Shown piece by piece: positions 8,481-15,899 of a stretch of 39,653 bases of DNA (the stretch's first letter is position 1; each line of letters begins with the position of its first letter). The DNA lies in assembly GCA_016935885.1 (NCBI GenBank), contig JAFGQA010000348.1:1-39653 (forward strand). Reading direction: 5' to 3'. A program made the translations under genes and the position numbers. This stretch comes from Phycisphaerae bacterium (GTDB lineage: Bacteria; Planctomycetota; Phycisphaerae; UBA1845; UTPLA1). The notes below the pieces were generated by a model, which was given only the letters and a program-made list of their open reading frames with translations, had not been told where the DNA came from and ran no database searches.

Positions 8481-9029
8481 TCAGAAGATCGTGATCAACA
8501 CGCTCACAAGTGCCGCCAGGACCCCCATAGTCAGTAGCATACGCGACCACGTCGCGTCGAGGTAGCTCAGGCCGACGAGCGCCAGGAGCATGAGGAGCAT
8601 GATGAAGGCCACAACGATCCAACTCCGATAGCTCGACTGGATCTGCACCCACGGCGACGTGCTGCTGAAGGCAAAGTTCGGCAACGCCACCGCAACCGCC
8701 AGCAGTACAAGGCCGATCACGCCCCCAAACCGGTCGAGTTTCTCCGCGCGGTAGAATGAACGCATTCCCGGCGATTTCTCGATCGCCCGGTGCCGCGCGT
8801 CTCCGAGCGTGAACGGCTCCCCACACTCGGGACATCGCCGCGAGGTCAGGCCCGTCAGGTTGTAATCGCACGTCGGGCACAGGTGCAGCGGCTTTTCTGG
8901 CACGGGCGGCCGAGGGACCTGTGGCCCCGCCCACGCACCATCCGTGCCGCGCGGCACGTAACGCGGCGTGTCGACGGGTTCGAACCGCTCCAGTTCGATG
9001 AAGCCATTCTTCCGCCTTTCATCCTTCAT
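8481..9029 (-). CDS. Zinc-ribbon membrane protein, unknown
   Basis: A protein of 182 residues. Residues about 50-73 form a Cys4 zinc ribbon (CPTCDYNLTGL ... RCPECGEPF), followed by a charged linker and three hydrophobic segments near residues 103-121, 136-157 and 163-181. This cytoplasmic zinc ribbon plus membrane tail is a recurrent planctomycete architecture of unknown function; two other genes here (18011-19213 and 36633-37517) share the ribbon. The start ATG at 9029 is 4 bases past the ubiD stop and sits in a heptamer repeat that supplies the ribosome-binding site, so it is translationally linked to ubiD. A role in quinone metabolism is not implied by the sequence. Confidence 0.85.
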   Translation of the reverse strand: MKDERRKNGFIELERFEPVDTPRYVPRGTDGAWAGPQVPRPPVPEKPLHLCPTCDYNLTGLTSRRCPECGEPFTLGDARHRAIEKSPGMRSFYRAEKLDRFGGVIGLVLLAVAVALPNFAFSSTSPWVQIQSSYRSWIVVAFIMLLMLLALVGLSYLDATWSRMLLTMGVLAALVSVLITIF

Positions 9030-9046
9030 CCTTCATCCTTCATCCT
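9019..9046 (-). repeat. Heptamer tandem repeat at ubiD/zinc-ribbon junction
   Basis: Four perfect copies of AGGATGA read on the minus strand. The array contains the last ubiD codons, its TGA stop, the ribosome-binding AAGGA and the ATG start of the next gene at 9029. Because 7 is not a multiple of 3, each added or lost unit changes the frame relation between ubiD, its stop and the downstream start. Confidence 0.9.
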
Positions 9047-10715
9047 TCCCCAACCCATACTCCTCCCACCGCCTGTTCACCAGCCGCTTGACGGTCTCGC
9101 TCATTGACAGCGCCACCGGCCAGTCACGAACGACGCCTTCCCCTTCTATCTTACGCGTCGCATCGATGCACATCTTGCTGCCAGCCCCCCAATATGGCGC
9201 CGCATGGTCAAGAATATCGATCGGCCCATCGACGATGAACGTATCCCGCCGGGGGTCCACATGGGCCCCCACCGCGAACATCACCGCCTGCTCGTCGTGC
9301 ACGTTCACCTCCTCATCCACCACGATGATCAGCTTGCAGAACATCATCTGCCCCGCTCCCCAGATGCCGCTCGCCACCTTTCGTGCGTGCAGCGGATACT
9401 CCTTGCGGATCTTCACGAAGCAGATGTTGTGAAACGCCCCCCATTGCGGCAGGTTGTAGTCGATGATGTCGGGGATCACCATCTTGAGCAGCGGCAGGAA
9501 GATCCGCTCCGTCGCCTTGCCCAGATAGTAATCCTCCATCGGCGGTGGACCGACGATCGTCGTCGGATATATCGGATTCTTGCGGTGCGTGATCGCCGTG
9601 ACCCGAAGCGTGGCGCACCGCTCGGCAAGCGTGTAAAACCCCGTGTGGTCCCCGAACGGCCCCTCTCGTGCCGTCCCCGTGGCACTCACCAGGCCCTCGA
9701 TCACGATCTCCGCATTCGTCGGCACGTCCAGCGGCACCGTCTTCGCCTTCACCATCTGGATGCCGCCGTCGTTCAACAGCCCGGCGAACAGCAGTTCGCT
9801 TACCCCCGGCGGAAGCGGGCACGTCGCCGCATACGGCAGGACGCTCTCTCCGCCCAGCACAATCGCTACGGGCATGTCCTTGCCAAGCTCCTGGTGCATC
9901 CGCAGGTGCCGCGCCCCGTCATGGTGAATGTGGCAGTGGAAAATCGCCGACTTCGGCCCGGTCACCTGAATGCGGTACATCCCAACATTCGGCTCCGAAC
10001 CATCCGGCGCTGTAGTGATGATGCCCCCGAGCGTGATGTACCGTCCCCCAGAGCCCCCGCGCCAAGAGCCCCCGGCCTTAGCCGGGGGGTAGTCCCCGCC
10101 CTGAGGAGCGTCACCGCCCGCAGAGCCGTCTTGCTGTTTCGACGTTTCGACGTTCTGACGTTCCGACGTTTCGACGTTTCGACGTTTCCCAACGATTACG
10201 TCTTCGTCTGCCCCCCCGTCGTGCGGCCAGCACTTGATAATGGGCAGCGAGAACAGATCTGCGTCGCCGGTGTGCACGACCTGCTGGCAGATTCCGTTCT
10301 TCACCAACTTGGGTGCGTATCCGGCGATCTTCGCCAACTCCGGCATCATCTTCACCTTGCCCACAAGACCCACTGGCGGCTGCGGCTTGACCACCTTCTG
10401 TACCTTCTCCGCCAAGGCCTCGAAGCTCTCGCACCCGAGGGCCATGCGCATCCGCGCGTAGCTGCCGTACAGATTGATGGCGAGCGGCACGTCACTGCCC
10501 GTGACCCTCTCAAAAAGAAGCGCACGGCCCCCGAGCCCACCGTGTATCGGGTCCGTGGCCGGCGCCCCGACAGGCCCCTCCGGGCTCGTCAACTTGCTCA
10601 CGCGGTTCGCGATCTCCGAGACCTCCAGCTCCGGGTCCACCTCGACACCTACCCGCCGGAGCTGCCCCGCCGATTCCAGTGCACCGATGAATGCTTGCAG
10701 ATCCGAAAAAGCCAA
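9033..10715 (-). CDS. ubiD: UbiD-family prenyl-FMN-dependent decarboxylase
   Basis: A cytoplasmic decarboxylase of about 560 residues that removes the ring carboxylate of a quinone precursor using the prenylated FMN made by UbiX. The open frame reaches 10841, but the TTG at 10715 follows TTGGGAGG at ideal spacing and gives the family-typical start (M)AFSDLQAFIGAL. Family catalytic and binding sites are visible: NVGMYR at 243-248, HHDGARH at 264-270, EIVIEG at 336-341 and REGPFGDHTGF at 350-360; the candidate catalytic triad is R248, E340 and E351. Between WPHDGG (about residue 168) and RYITLGG (about 225), which are normally almost adjacent, lie some 55 extra residues encoded by an octamer tandem repeat and a family C palindrome. 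The frame is intact. Confidence 0.93.
   Translation of the reverse strand: MAFSDLQAFIGALESAGQLRRVGVEVDPELEVSEIANRVSKLTSPEGPVGAPATDPIHGGLGGRALLFERVTGSDVPLAINLYGSYARMRMALGCESFEALAEKVQKVVKPQPPVGLVGKVKMMPELAKIAGYAPKLVKNGICQQVVHTGDADLFSLPIIKCWPHDGGADEDVIVGKRRNVETSERQNVETSKQQDGSAGGDAPQGGDYPPAKAGGSWRGGSGGRYITLGGIITTAPDGSEPNVGMYRIQVTGPKSAIFHCHIHHDGARHLRMHQELGKDMPVAIVLGGESVLPYAATCPLPPGVSELLFAGLLNDGGIQMVKAKTVPLDVPTNAEIVIEGLVSATGTAREGPFGDHTGFYTLAERCATLRVTAITHRKNPIYPTTIVGPPPMEDYYLGKATERIFLPLLKMVIPDIIDYNLPQWGAFHNICFVKIRKEYPLHARKVASGIWGAGQMMFCKLIIVVDEEVNVHDEQAVMFAVGAHVDPRRDTFIVDGPIDILDHAAPYWGAGSKMCIDATRKIEGEGVVRDWPVALSMSETVKRLVNRRWEEYGLGKDEG
10064..10089 (+). repeat. Family C palindrome inside ubiD
   Basis: An AAGAGCCCCCGGCC-TTA-GCCGGGGGG palindrome, including its AAGAG flank, equivalent to those flanking the RAYT gene at 28.8 and 29.5 kb. 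Read on the minus strand it encodes PPAKAGGS in the ubiD product, the same peptide as at the RAYT C-terminus. Confidence 0.92.
10141..10188. repeat. Octamer tandem repeat inside ubiD
   Basis: Six units of GACGTTTC (two with small changes) in perfect 8-bp register. On the minus strand they encode an eight-residue period of the type RNVETSER / QNVETSKQ. It lies 50 bp from the family C palindrome, and both belong to the extra segment in UbiD. Confidence 0.92.
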
Positions 10716-10908
10716 TTCGACCTCCCAAATGCACACCCAGGTGTGCCTCGTGCCGTCCGAGGTTCTCCTGGTTATAGCCTTCTGGCGCCGTTCCCGCATG
10801 CACTTTCTGTGCACGGCTTGCCAGCCGTCCACGCTCCACATACCATGTGGTCTTCGTCGAGCACGGGCATTCCCGGCGCAACAGCCAGATCAACCTGAGG
10901 AGACTCCA

Positions 10909-12147
10909 GTGGGCGTAAACGGCAGACTACCAAGTGGACGTCACGTCTTTAGTTCTGAGTCCGTCAGCATGGGTCACCCTGACAAGGTGGCTGATCAGAT
11001 ATCCGACACCGTCCTCGACGTCTTGATCGCCGAGGACCCCGACGCCCGAGTGGCCTGTGAAACACTGGTCACCACTGGGCTCGTCGTCGTCGCCGGCGAA
11101 GTCACGGTCCACAACAAGGAAGCCCAACTGGCCCTCAACGACATCGAGCAGGATATCCGACAGACCATTGCGGATATCGGCTATACCGACCCGGCCTACC
11201 GTTTCGATCACAAGAGCTGTGCCGTTGTCCGCACGATCCACAGCCAGTCCACCGACATCAGTCAGGGCGTCACGGCGAGCAAGAAGAAGGCCCAGGGTGC
11301 CGGCGATCAGGGGATCATGTTCGGCTACGCCTGCCGCGAGACAAAGGCCCTGATGCCGCTGACGATCCATCTCGCCCATCGGTTGGTTCACCGGCTTGCC
11401 GAACTGCGTCGGGACGGCACCATCGAGTGGCTGAGGCCGGACTCGAAGAGCCAGGTCTCCATCGAGTACGACGGCGCCACGCCCAAACGTCTTAGGGCGG
11501 TCGTCATCTCAACGCAGCATGACGAACGGCCGGATCTCCTTGACCGCAACGGCAACGTCAACAGCAAGTTCAAGCAGACGATCATAGACAAGGTCATCCG
11601 GCCCGTGGTCGTCGAGGAGTGCCCGCACCTATGGAGTAACAGCATCAAGTTCCACATCAACCCCACGGGCCGATTCGTGATCGGCGGCCCGCACGGCGAC
11701 ACCGGCCTGACGGGCCGCAAGCTCATCGTGGACAGTTACGGTGGCCGCGGTGCCCACGGCGGCGGCGCGTTCAGCGGCAAGGACCCCTCCAAGGTGGATC
11801 GCTCCGCCACGTACATGGCCCGCCACATCGCCAAGAACATCGTCGCGGCCAAGCTTGCCAGCATCTGTGAAATCCAGCTCGCCTATGCGATCGGCGTCGC
11901 CGAACCGGTCAGCATCCTCATCAACGCGGAGGGTACATCCCAGGTCTCCGAACGCAAGCTCGAGAGGCTTGTGAGGGATCATTTCCCGCTGACACCAGCA
12001 GCCATTATCGACTACCTCAAGCTCAAACGACCGATCTACCGCGCGACGGCCGCGAACGGCCACTTCGGCCACACCGGCCCCGGCTTCACGTGGGAGAAGA
12101 CGGGGGTCGCCAAGGAGCTGCGAAAGGCAATGGCTCATTGGCTGTAG
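10909..12147 (+). CDS. metK: S-adenosylmethionine synthetase MetK
   Basis: A cytoplasmic enzyme of about 412 residues that makes S-adenosylmethionine from methionine and ATP. The GTG at 10909 is chosen because TGAGGAG lies 7 bases upstream and the upstream open frame covers only non-homologous sequence over the divergent ubiD start. Signature motifs are GHPDK at 22-26, GAGDQGIMFGYA, and the glycine-rich GGGAFSGKDPSKVDRSA loop that binds triphosphate. The C-terminus GHFGHTGPGFTWEKT is typical, as is the length. It is divergent from ubiD and convergent with the FabZ-like gene, with only 29 bases between stops. No SAM riboswitch is recognisable in the 190-base leader. Confidence 0.97.
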   Translation: MGVNGRLPSGRHVFSSESVSMGHPDKVADQISDTVLDVLIAEDPDARVACETLVTTGLVVVAGEVTVHNKEAQLALNDIEQDIRQTIADIGYTDPAYRFDHKSCAVVRTIHSQSTDISQGVTASKKKAQGAGDQGIMFGYACRETKALMPLTIHLAHRLVHRLAELRRDGTIEWLRPDSKSQVSIEYDGATPKRLRAVVISTQHDERPDLLDRNGNVNSKFKQTIIDKVIRPVVVEECPHLWSNSIKFHINPTGRFVIGGPHGDTGLTGRKLIVDSYGGRGAHGGGAFSGKDPSKVDRSATYMARHIAKNIVAAKLASICEIQLAYAIGVAEPVSILINAEGTSQVSERKLERLVRDHFPLTPAAIIDYLKLKRPIYRATAANGHFGHTGPGFTWEKTGVAKELRKAMAHWL

Positions 12148-12176
12148 CCGTCGGGAAACGGCCTCCGCGGAATCGG

Positions 12177-12659
12177 CTACCATTGCAGCCTCAAACCGGT
12201 GATGGTGCCCTCGAACACTATCTTGCCGTCCACGTAGGCCTGATTGTCGCAGATGATCCTGCGCTTGCGAACCTCGACTGCTCGGCACATCAGAACGACG
12301 CGTGCGGGCGGTATGACCGAGTCGCGGAACTTGGCCTTGTCGATGCCGCCGAACCCCATGAATCCCGCGGCGTGTGGCATGACGAAATGTGTGCCGAAGG
12401 CCGCCAGTTGGGCCGAGCACTCCACCATCAGGACGCCGGGGAAGATCGGCTTGCCCGGCACGTGCCCCCGGCACCACCATTCATCGGCCCTGACGTCTCG
12501 GTAGCCGGCAACGGTCGCTCGCTTGGCGTCGACGTGGATGATGGCGTCAAGCTGGGCAAACTCATGCTTCTGGGGCAGGATCTCGTAGATCTTCTCGCGC
12601 GTATAGAGCACCCGATCGCAGTCCAAGTCGTCCAAGCTGATGAGCATTGGAGGTGGCAT
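12177..12659 (-). CDS. FabZ-like 3-hydroxyacyl-ACP dehydratase
   Basis: A hot-dog-fold protein of 160 residues. The active-site segment GHVPGKPIFPGVLMVE spans residues 65-80, placing the family's catalytic histidine at H66 and glutamate at E80. FabZ-type enzymes dehydrate 3-hydroxyacyl-ACP in fatty-acid elongation, and this fold and motif support that class. It is somewhat longer and more divergent than housekeeping FabZ (RGHVPGKP instead of RGHFPGxP; C-terminal FEGTITGLRLQW). Planctomycetes often carry several such paralogues, so it may serve a side pathway. The start at 12659 has a GGGG-like site; M5 is an alternative. It is convergent with metK. Confidence 0.85.
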   Translation of the reverse strand: MPPPMLISLDDLDCDRVLYTREKIYEILPQKHEFAQLDAIIHVDAKRATVAGYRDVRADEWWCRGHVPGKPIFPGVLMVECSAQLAAFGTHFVMPHAAGFMGFGGIDKAKFRDSVIPPARVVLMCRAVEVRKRRIICDNQAYVDGKIVFEGTITGLRLQW

Positions 12660-12804
12660 TCAGGACCCCGTACGGCTACACACCGCCCACCGGTCGTCGC
12701 CTGTCCCCGGCGGGAGTGGAGAGGAGCACATCCGCGTGCCCGATGGAAGACACGCAGACTCATCAAACCAGGATACCCCAGCAAAGATCACATCGCAGGG
12801 GGGC

Positions 12805-12981
12805 TCACCCCTCCGCCGACCTGACCTCGAGGATCTTCTTGCGGACGTCTTGGGCCGCGTTCTTGATGTCCTGCATGGCCTTGCGCACGCGTGTGCCCGC
12901 GGCCTTGTTACCCCCCTCGGCCTTTGCAACGTCGTCCTCGGCGGACTCCACAAGTCGCTTCAGGGTCTCGTATTCCTCCAT
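12805..12981 (-). CDS. Histone H1-like DNA-binding protein (Hc1 family)
   Basis: A small protein of about 58 residues. The segment AKAEGGNKAAGTRVRKAMQD matches the conserved core of the chlamydial Hc1 / bacterial histone-H1-like family, in which a KGNKAA(G/A)xRxR motif is followed by a basic helix. These proteins bind and compact DNA in the nucleoid. The frame extends to 13053, but the ATG at 12981 (MEEYETLKRL) has AGGAG 8 bases upstream; the ATG at 12987 is an alternative. The long lysine-rich tail of chlamydial Hc1 is absent, so this is a short core-only form. It is monocistronic, with family A copy A2 170 bp upstream. The assignment rests on the motif alone. Confidence 0.78.
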   Translation of the reverse strand: MEEYETLKRLVESAEDDVAKAEGGNKAAGTRVRKAMQDIKNAAQDVRKKILEVRSAEG

Positions 12982-13150
12982 TTGCATGTCTCCTATGGCG
13001 TGATCGAAGATCGTGTCTTTTGAGCGGCGAACTAGCAACGGCACACCAGCCAAGCGGCCGTGGCGGCAGTCTAGCAGACGGTCGCACCGATATCAAACAC
13101 CCAAATCCGCGATTCTCGCCTGAAACACAGGGTTGATGTGGTCGCTGAAA

Positions 13151-13292
13151 GGGAGCGTGACAGTTTGGGCGGGTGCCACTGGCAGCTTGCCTGCCAATGC
13201 GCATGGCCCATGCGCCCACCGGAGAGACCGCACGGGCGGGCAAGCTGCCCGTGGCACCCAGAATCCAATGCCGCCGGAAGTGTCACGGACCC
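13151..13292 (+). repeat. Family A element, full-length copy A2
   Basis: The same 142-bp length and orientation as the copy at 8258. Both inner hairpins are present: the first has one mispair (CTGCCAATG), the second reads ACGGGC ... GCCCGT with a changed loop. It sits between the divergent Hc1-like gene and rpmH, 27 bp upstream of the predicted rpmH promoter. Confidence 0.9.
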
Positions 13293-13319
13293 TCGCTGAA
13301 ACGCTGAAAGCAACGTGGC

Positions 13320-13348
13320 TTGCTGTCGCCGTCGCCTCGCACTATACT
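13320..13348 (+). promoter_or_regulatory. Sigma-70-type promoter for rpmH
   Basis: TTGCTG (13320-13325), a 17-bp spacer and TATACT (13343-13348). It lies 49 bp before the rpmH GTG start, on the correct strand and without other genes between. Confidence 0.7.
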
Positions 13349-13397
13349 GGCCGCTTCGGTTCTGTGAGACTTAGATTGACACCATGAGGCTCGACCC

Positions 13398-13532
13398 GTG
13401 CACTATCCGCACCGAATCAGCATTCGTAAACGGCTCCGCAAACAGGGCTTTCGCGCCCGCATGAGAACGCCAGGCGGCCGAAAGATGATGGCGCGTAAGC
13501 GCCATAGGGGCCGAAGGATAAACGTCCAGTAG
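13398..13532 (+). CDS. rpmH: 50S ribosomal protein bL34
   Basis: A 44-residue basic protein of the large ribosomal subunit. The core KQGFRARMRTPGGRKMMARK matches the bL34 pattern HGFRxRMxTxxGRxxLxxRR, and the length equals the usual 44. Translation starts at GTG 13398 (MHYPHRISIRK...), with GAGG 8 bases upstream; the nearby ATG at 13384 is out of frame. A good promoter lies upstream. In most bacteria rnpA and yidC follow rpmH; here the next gene (PIG-L deacetylase) is convergent and ends 37 bp away, so rpmH stands alone. The N-terminus (HYPHRISIRKRLR) differs from the common KRTYQPSxxKR form. Confidence 0.93.
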   Translation: MHYPHRISIRKRLRKQGFRARMRTPGGRKMMARKRHRGRRINVQ

Positions 13533-13568
13533 ATCAGCAACGGGCGTGCCGAGCGCCTCGCCGGCCGG

Positions 13569-14330
13569 TCACGTGCTACGCGGATCGATGGGTGACGGCA
13601 GGGGCCAGTCCACAAACAGAGATAATACGTCCGACACTCCGATGGGGCGGGGCACGGCGTACAGTTCGCCGTAGGCATAGCCGCAGGCGGCACCCTCAGT
13701 TCCCGCTACGGACAGGATGTAGTGCTTCAGCCGCTCGAATCGCTCGCCGGCGAATTGCGATTCGTAGCAGGCGACGGCGGCGAGCTTCTGGCCTATCGTG
13801 TCCGTGATGTCTACCACGAACTGCGCCGGAAAGCGCGGTGGTTCCGCCGCCATCGGGACGGGGCGATACATCAGATGATCCACGCGATGGGGCGCTGTTC
13901 CGTCGAATCGTTCGTCCCACTTGGTCAACTGCGAGTAGAATCGCGCCGCTTCGGTGATCAACTGTGCCTGGTAATGGTCGGGCGACGCGGCGACGGTTCG
14001 CCCGGCGATTCCGACAAGCACGCGCGGCCGATACCTCCTTACAATGGTCGCCAGCGCGTATCGCGCCTCCGGCCCGTCCATCAGCAGGCGGTTCGGCAAC
14101 TCTGCCACCTCGCACGCCGCGACGCCCAGGACTTCCGCGGCGGCCCGCATCTCTCTCTCGCGAACGTCGGGCGTGCCTCGCGGCGTCGGCTCGCCATTGG
14201 TCATGTGGACCATCCCAACGCGATGTCCCTGCTTGACCAGCTTGGCGATGGTTCCACCGCAGCCGATCTCAAGGTCGTCCGGGTGGGGCGCAGTGAACAG
14301 GATGTCAACCTGAGCCGGCCTGGTTGCCAT
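13569..14330 (-). CDS. PIG-L family deacetylase (BshB1-like)
   Basis: A protein of about 253 residues of the zinc-dependent PIG-L/LmbE family. The metal-binding motif PHPDDLEIGCGGT lies near residues 15-27, and the second motif reads SPDHYQAQ, where H is the expected third zinc ligand. Members deacetylate N-acetylglucosaminyl conjugates. The overall pattern (THMTNGEPTPRGTPDVRxxE-like block, C-terminal AYGELY) resembles BshB1 of bacillithiol synthesis, but no other bsh gene is in view, so the substrate is open. The ATG at 14330 has AGGAG at 8 bases; an in-frame GTG at 14339 overlaps that site and is less likely. It is convergent with rpmH. Confidence 0.9.
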   Translation of the reverse strand: MATRPAQVDILFTAPHPDDLEIGCGGTIAKLVKQGHRVGMVHMTNGEPTPRGTPDVREREMRAAAEVLGVAACEVAELPNRLLMDGPEARYALATIVRRYRPRVLVGIAGRTVAASPDHYQAQLITEAARFYSQLTKWDERFDGTAPHRVDHLMYRPVPMAAEPPRFPAQFVVDITDTIGQKLAAVACYESQFAGERFERLKHYILSVAGTEGAACGYAYGELYAVPRPIGVSDVLSLFVDWPLPSPIDPRST

Positions 14331-14482
14331 GAAGCCCACTCCTTTCGTCCGTGGGGCCTTGAGAGCGGGAGGGCGGCGGGTCCCGGACGAGCGCGTCGCT
14401 CCGTCCCGGGCGCGTACTTGCCGTCCTCGGGATCATAGGGGCCAGGTGGTCCCTCAACAACCGAGACATCGTCGCGGCCAAC

Positions 14483-14583
14483 AGCCAGGGGCAAAACTGT
14501 GGCACCGGCGCCAAAGCCGGTGGCATTCACGGTCAGGAAGGGCGTTTCCGAGCCGTCGTTCTCCGTTCTGCCACGGGCTGCCA
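14483..14583 (+). repeat. Family B element, copy B4
   Basis: A single family B unit of the GCCAAA-loop type: ACTGTGGCACCGGC, CACGGTCAGGAAGGGCG, CCGTTCTGCCACGGGCTG. The left boundary is partly degraded (CAGCCAGGGGC). It lies between the divergent PIG-L and DUF1569-like genes. Confidence 0.85.
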
Positions 14584-14659
14584 GCGGGCATCTCGCGCGG
14601 GCGAACGTCATTCCGGCGCGGCACGGACTTGATCTCATGATTACGTGTAGAATCCCGGA

Positions 14660-15157
14660 ATGCTTCGCAACCGGACCACACGTGGGCCGCTCTTGGAGAT
14701 GGCCAGGCGCACGCGGGAGTTGGCCGAGTCGGGCATGGAACCGACGGCAAAGTGGTCGTTCGCCATGATGTGCCAGCACATTGCCTTGTCCATCGAGGCA
14801 ACGCTGATCCAGCGGAAGATCACGATCGGGCGGGAGGGCGAGTCTCGCACGCGCAATACGTACGGCCGGTTGCGCCGCTGGCTCTACCGCCGGATTGTCT
14901 TGACGATGGGCTACATCCCGCGGGGCATCCCGGTGCCGGAGGGCGTGTATCCCAGTGAGCAGGCGATCCTGGAAACGGAATTGGCGCACCTGGAATCCGC
15001 GGCTCGAGCCTTCGAGGCCGCCGCGCACGAGCCCGACAAGGTCTGGCCTGGCCAGCGCTACATGGGCCCGTTGAACGCGGCCCAATGGCGCCGTTTCCAC
15101 CATGTGCACGCGGCCCACCATTTCGCGTTCCTGGCCCGACGCGACCAACGGGATTGA
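14660..15157 (+). CDS. DUF1569-like protein, DinB/YfiT-type fold
   Basis: A protein of 165 residues. The features WSFAMMCQHIALSIEAT near residues 32-48 and MGPLNAAQWRRFHHVHAAHH near 135-154 match the DUF1569 pattern (W.xGQxCxHLAxxxE ... LTxxQWxxFHxxHxxHH). That family belongs to the DinB/YfiT four-helix metalloprotein superfamily, whose histidines (here H40 and the HHVHAAHH cluster) bind a divalent metal. The reaction is unknown; some relatives are thiol-dependent transferases using bacillithiol or mycothiol, which would fit the neighbouring BshB1-like deacetylase, but that is inference. The start has a GGA just upstream. Likely cytoplasmic. Confidence 0.8.
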   Translation: MLRNRTTRGPLLEMARRTRELAESGMEPTAKWSFAMMCQHIALSIEATLIQRKITIGREGESRTRNTYGRLRRWLYRRIVLTMGYIPRGIPVPEGVYPSEQAILETELAHLESAARAFEAAAHEPDKVWPGQRYMGPLNAAQWRRFHHVHAAHHFAFLARRDQRD

Positions 15158-15172
15158 TCGGGAACCCCCGAG

Positions 15173-15348
15173 CCTGCATCAGGTTCAGCGGGCGGGTGGC
15201 ACTGGCCTGCATCAGGTTCAGCGGGCGGGTGGCACTGGCAGCTTGTCTGCCAGTGTGCGTGCCCCGTGTGCCTACCTGAGAGACCGCACGGGCGGGCAAG
15301 CCACCCGTGGCACTCAGAATCCAATGCCGCCGGAAGTGTCATGGGCCC
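15173..15348 (+). repeat. Family A copy A3 with 33-bp tandem duplication
   Basis: A 33-bp unit (starting CCTGCATCAGGTTCAGCGGG) occurs twice in tandem at 15173-15205 and 15206-15238. The second leads into the rest of a family A element through to TGTCATGGGCCC at 15348. Both hairpins are present. The tandem unit spans the element's left boundary. A related piece (TGTCAGGTTCTGCGG) recurs at 15366-15380. Confidence 0.88.
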
Positions 15349-15416
15349 GCCGGGCCCCCGGGTCTGTGTCAGGTTCTGCGGTTGTGTGGCGGCCGAAACT
15401 TCAATAGGATCAAGGC

Positions 15417-15899
15417 ATGACGGATGGTTCCCGAGTTGTCTGCTGCCCTGGCCCGTCGGGTCGACGGCCGGCTTGGCTGCTCAGACCCCGACGGGCGGCA
15501 TGGGTCGTGCTCGCGTGCCTGGTCTGTGGAGGGCTTGGGGCCTGCGTTGGCTCTCTGGTGCCCAATATTCATTCCGATGATCCGGACGAGCGGATTCTGG
15601 GGATATGCGAGGCGGCCAAGGCGAAGGATCGGCGGGCCGTGCCCTTGCTGGTGGACCGACTGGAAGATGAAGACGACGCGGTCCGCTTTTATGCGATCGG
15701 GGCCCTTGATAGGATAACGGGCAAGCGTCTTGGCTACGACTACGCCGAGCCGCTCAGCGATCGTGCCAAGGCAGTCGAGCGGTGGCGCAGGTATGTCAGG
15801 GACAGCGGGCGGGCCGGCTCACCTGAGGCGGAACAGCGGGAACGTGTCGGCGAAGTCCCGGCGGCGGCGGCCGTCGGCAGGCGAGAACCTGTGCAATGA
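15417..15899 (+). CDS. Lipoprotein with HEAT-like repeat
   Basis: A protein of 160 residues. A basic N-region (RRPAWLLRPRR) precedes a hydrophobic stretch ending GGLGAC, with C43 as a plausible lipidation site. Residues about 52-105 form one or two HEAT-like helical repeats (AKDRRAVPLLVDRLEDEDDAVRFYAIGALDRITG condensed as RAVPLLVDRLEDEDDAVR). The tail is charged and disordered. It overlaps the following RsbW-like gene by 4 bases (ATGA), so the two are translationally coupled and may act in one signalling system. The exact role is unknown. Confidence 0.8.
   Translation: MTDGSRVVCCPGPSGRRPAWLLRPRRAAWVVLACLVCGGLGACVGSLVPNIHSDDPDERILGICEAAKAKDRRAVPLLVDRLEDEDDAVRFYAIGALDRITGKRLGYDYAEPLSDRAKAVERWRRYVRDSGRAGSPEAEQRERVGEVPAAAAVGRREPVQ

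Noticed and set aside
9204..10898. Long plus-strand frame opposite ubiD
   Set aside because: Antisense shadow of a well-conserved enzyme; composition is Arg/His/Leu-rich and non-homologous.
10716..10908. SAM riboswitch upstream of metK
   Set aside because: I could not find a conserved SAM-I/II/IV core in the 190-base divergent spacer.
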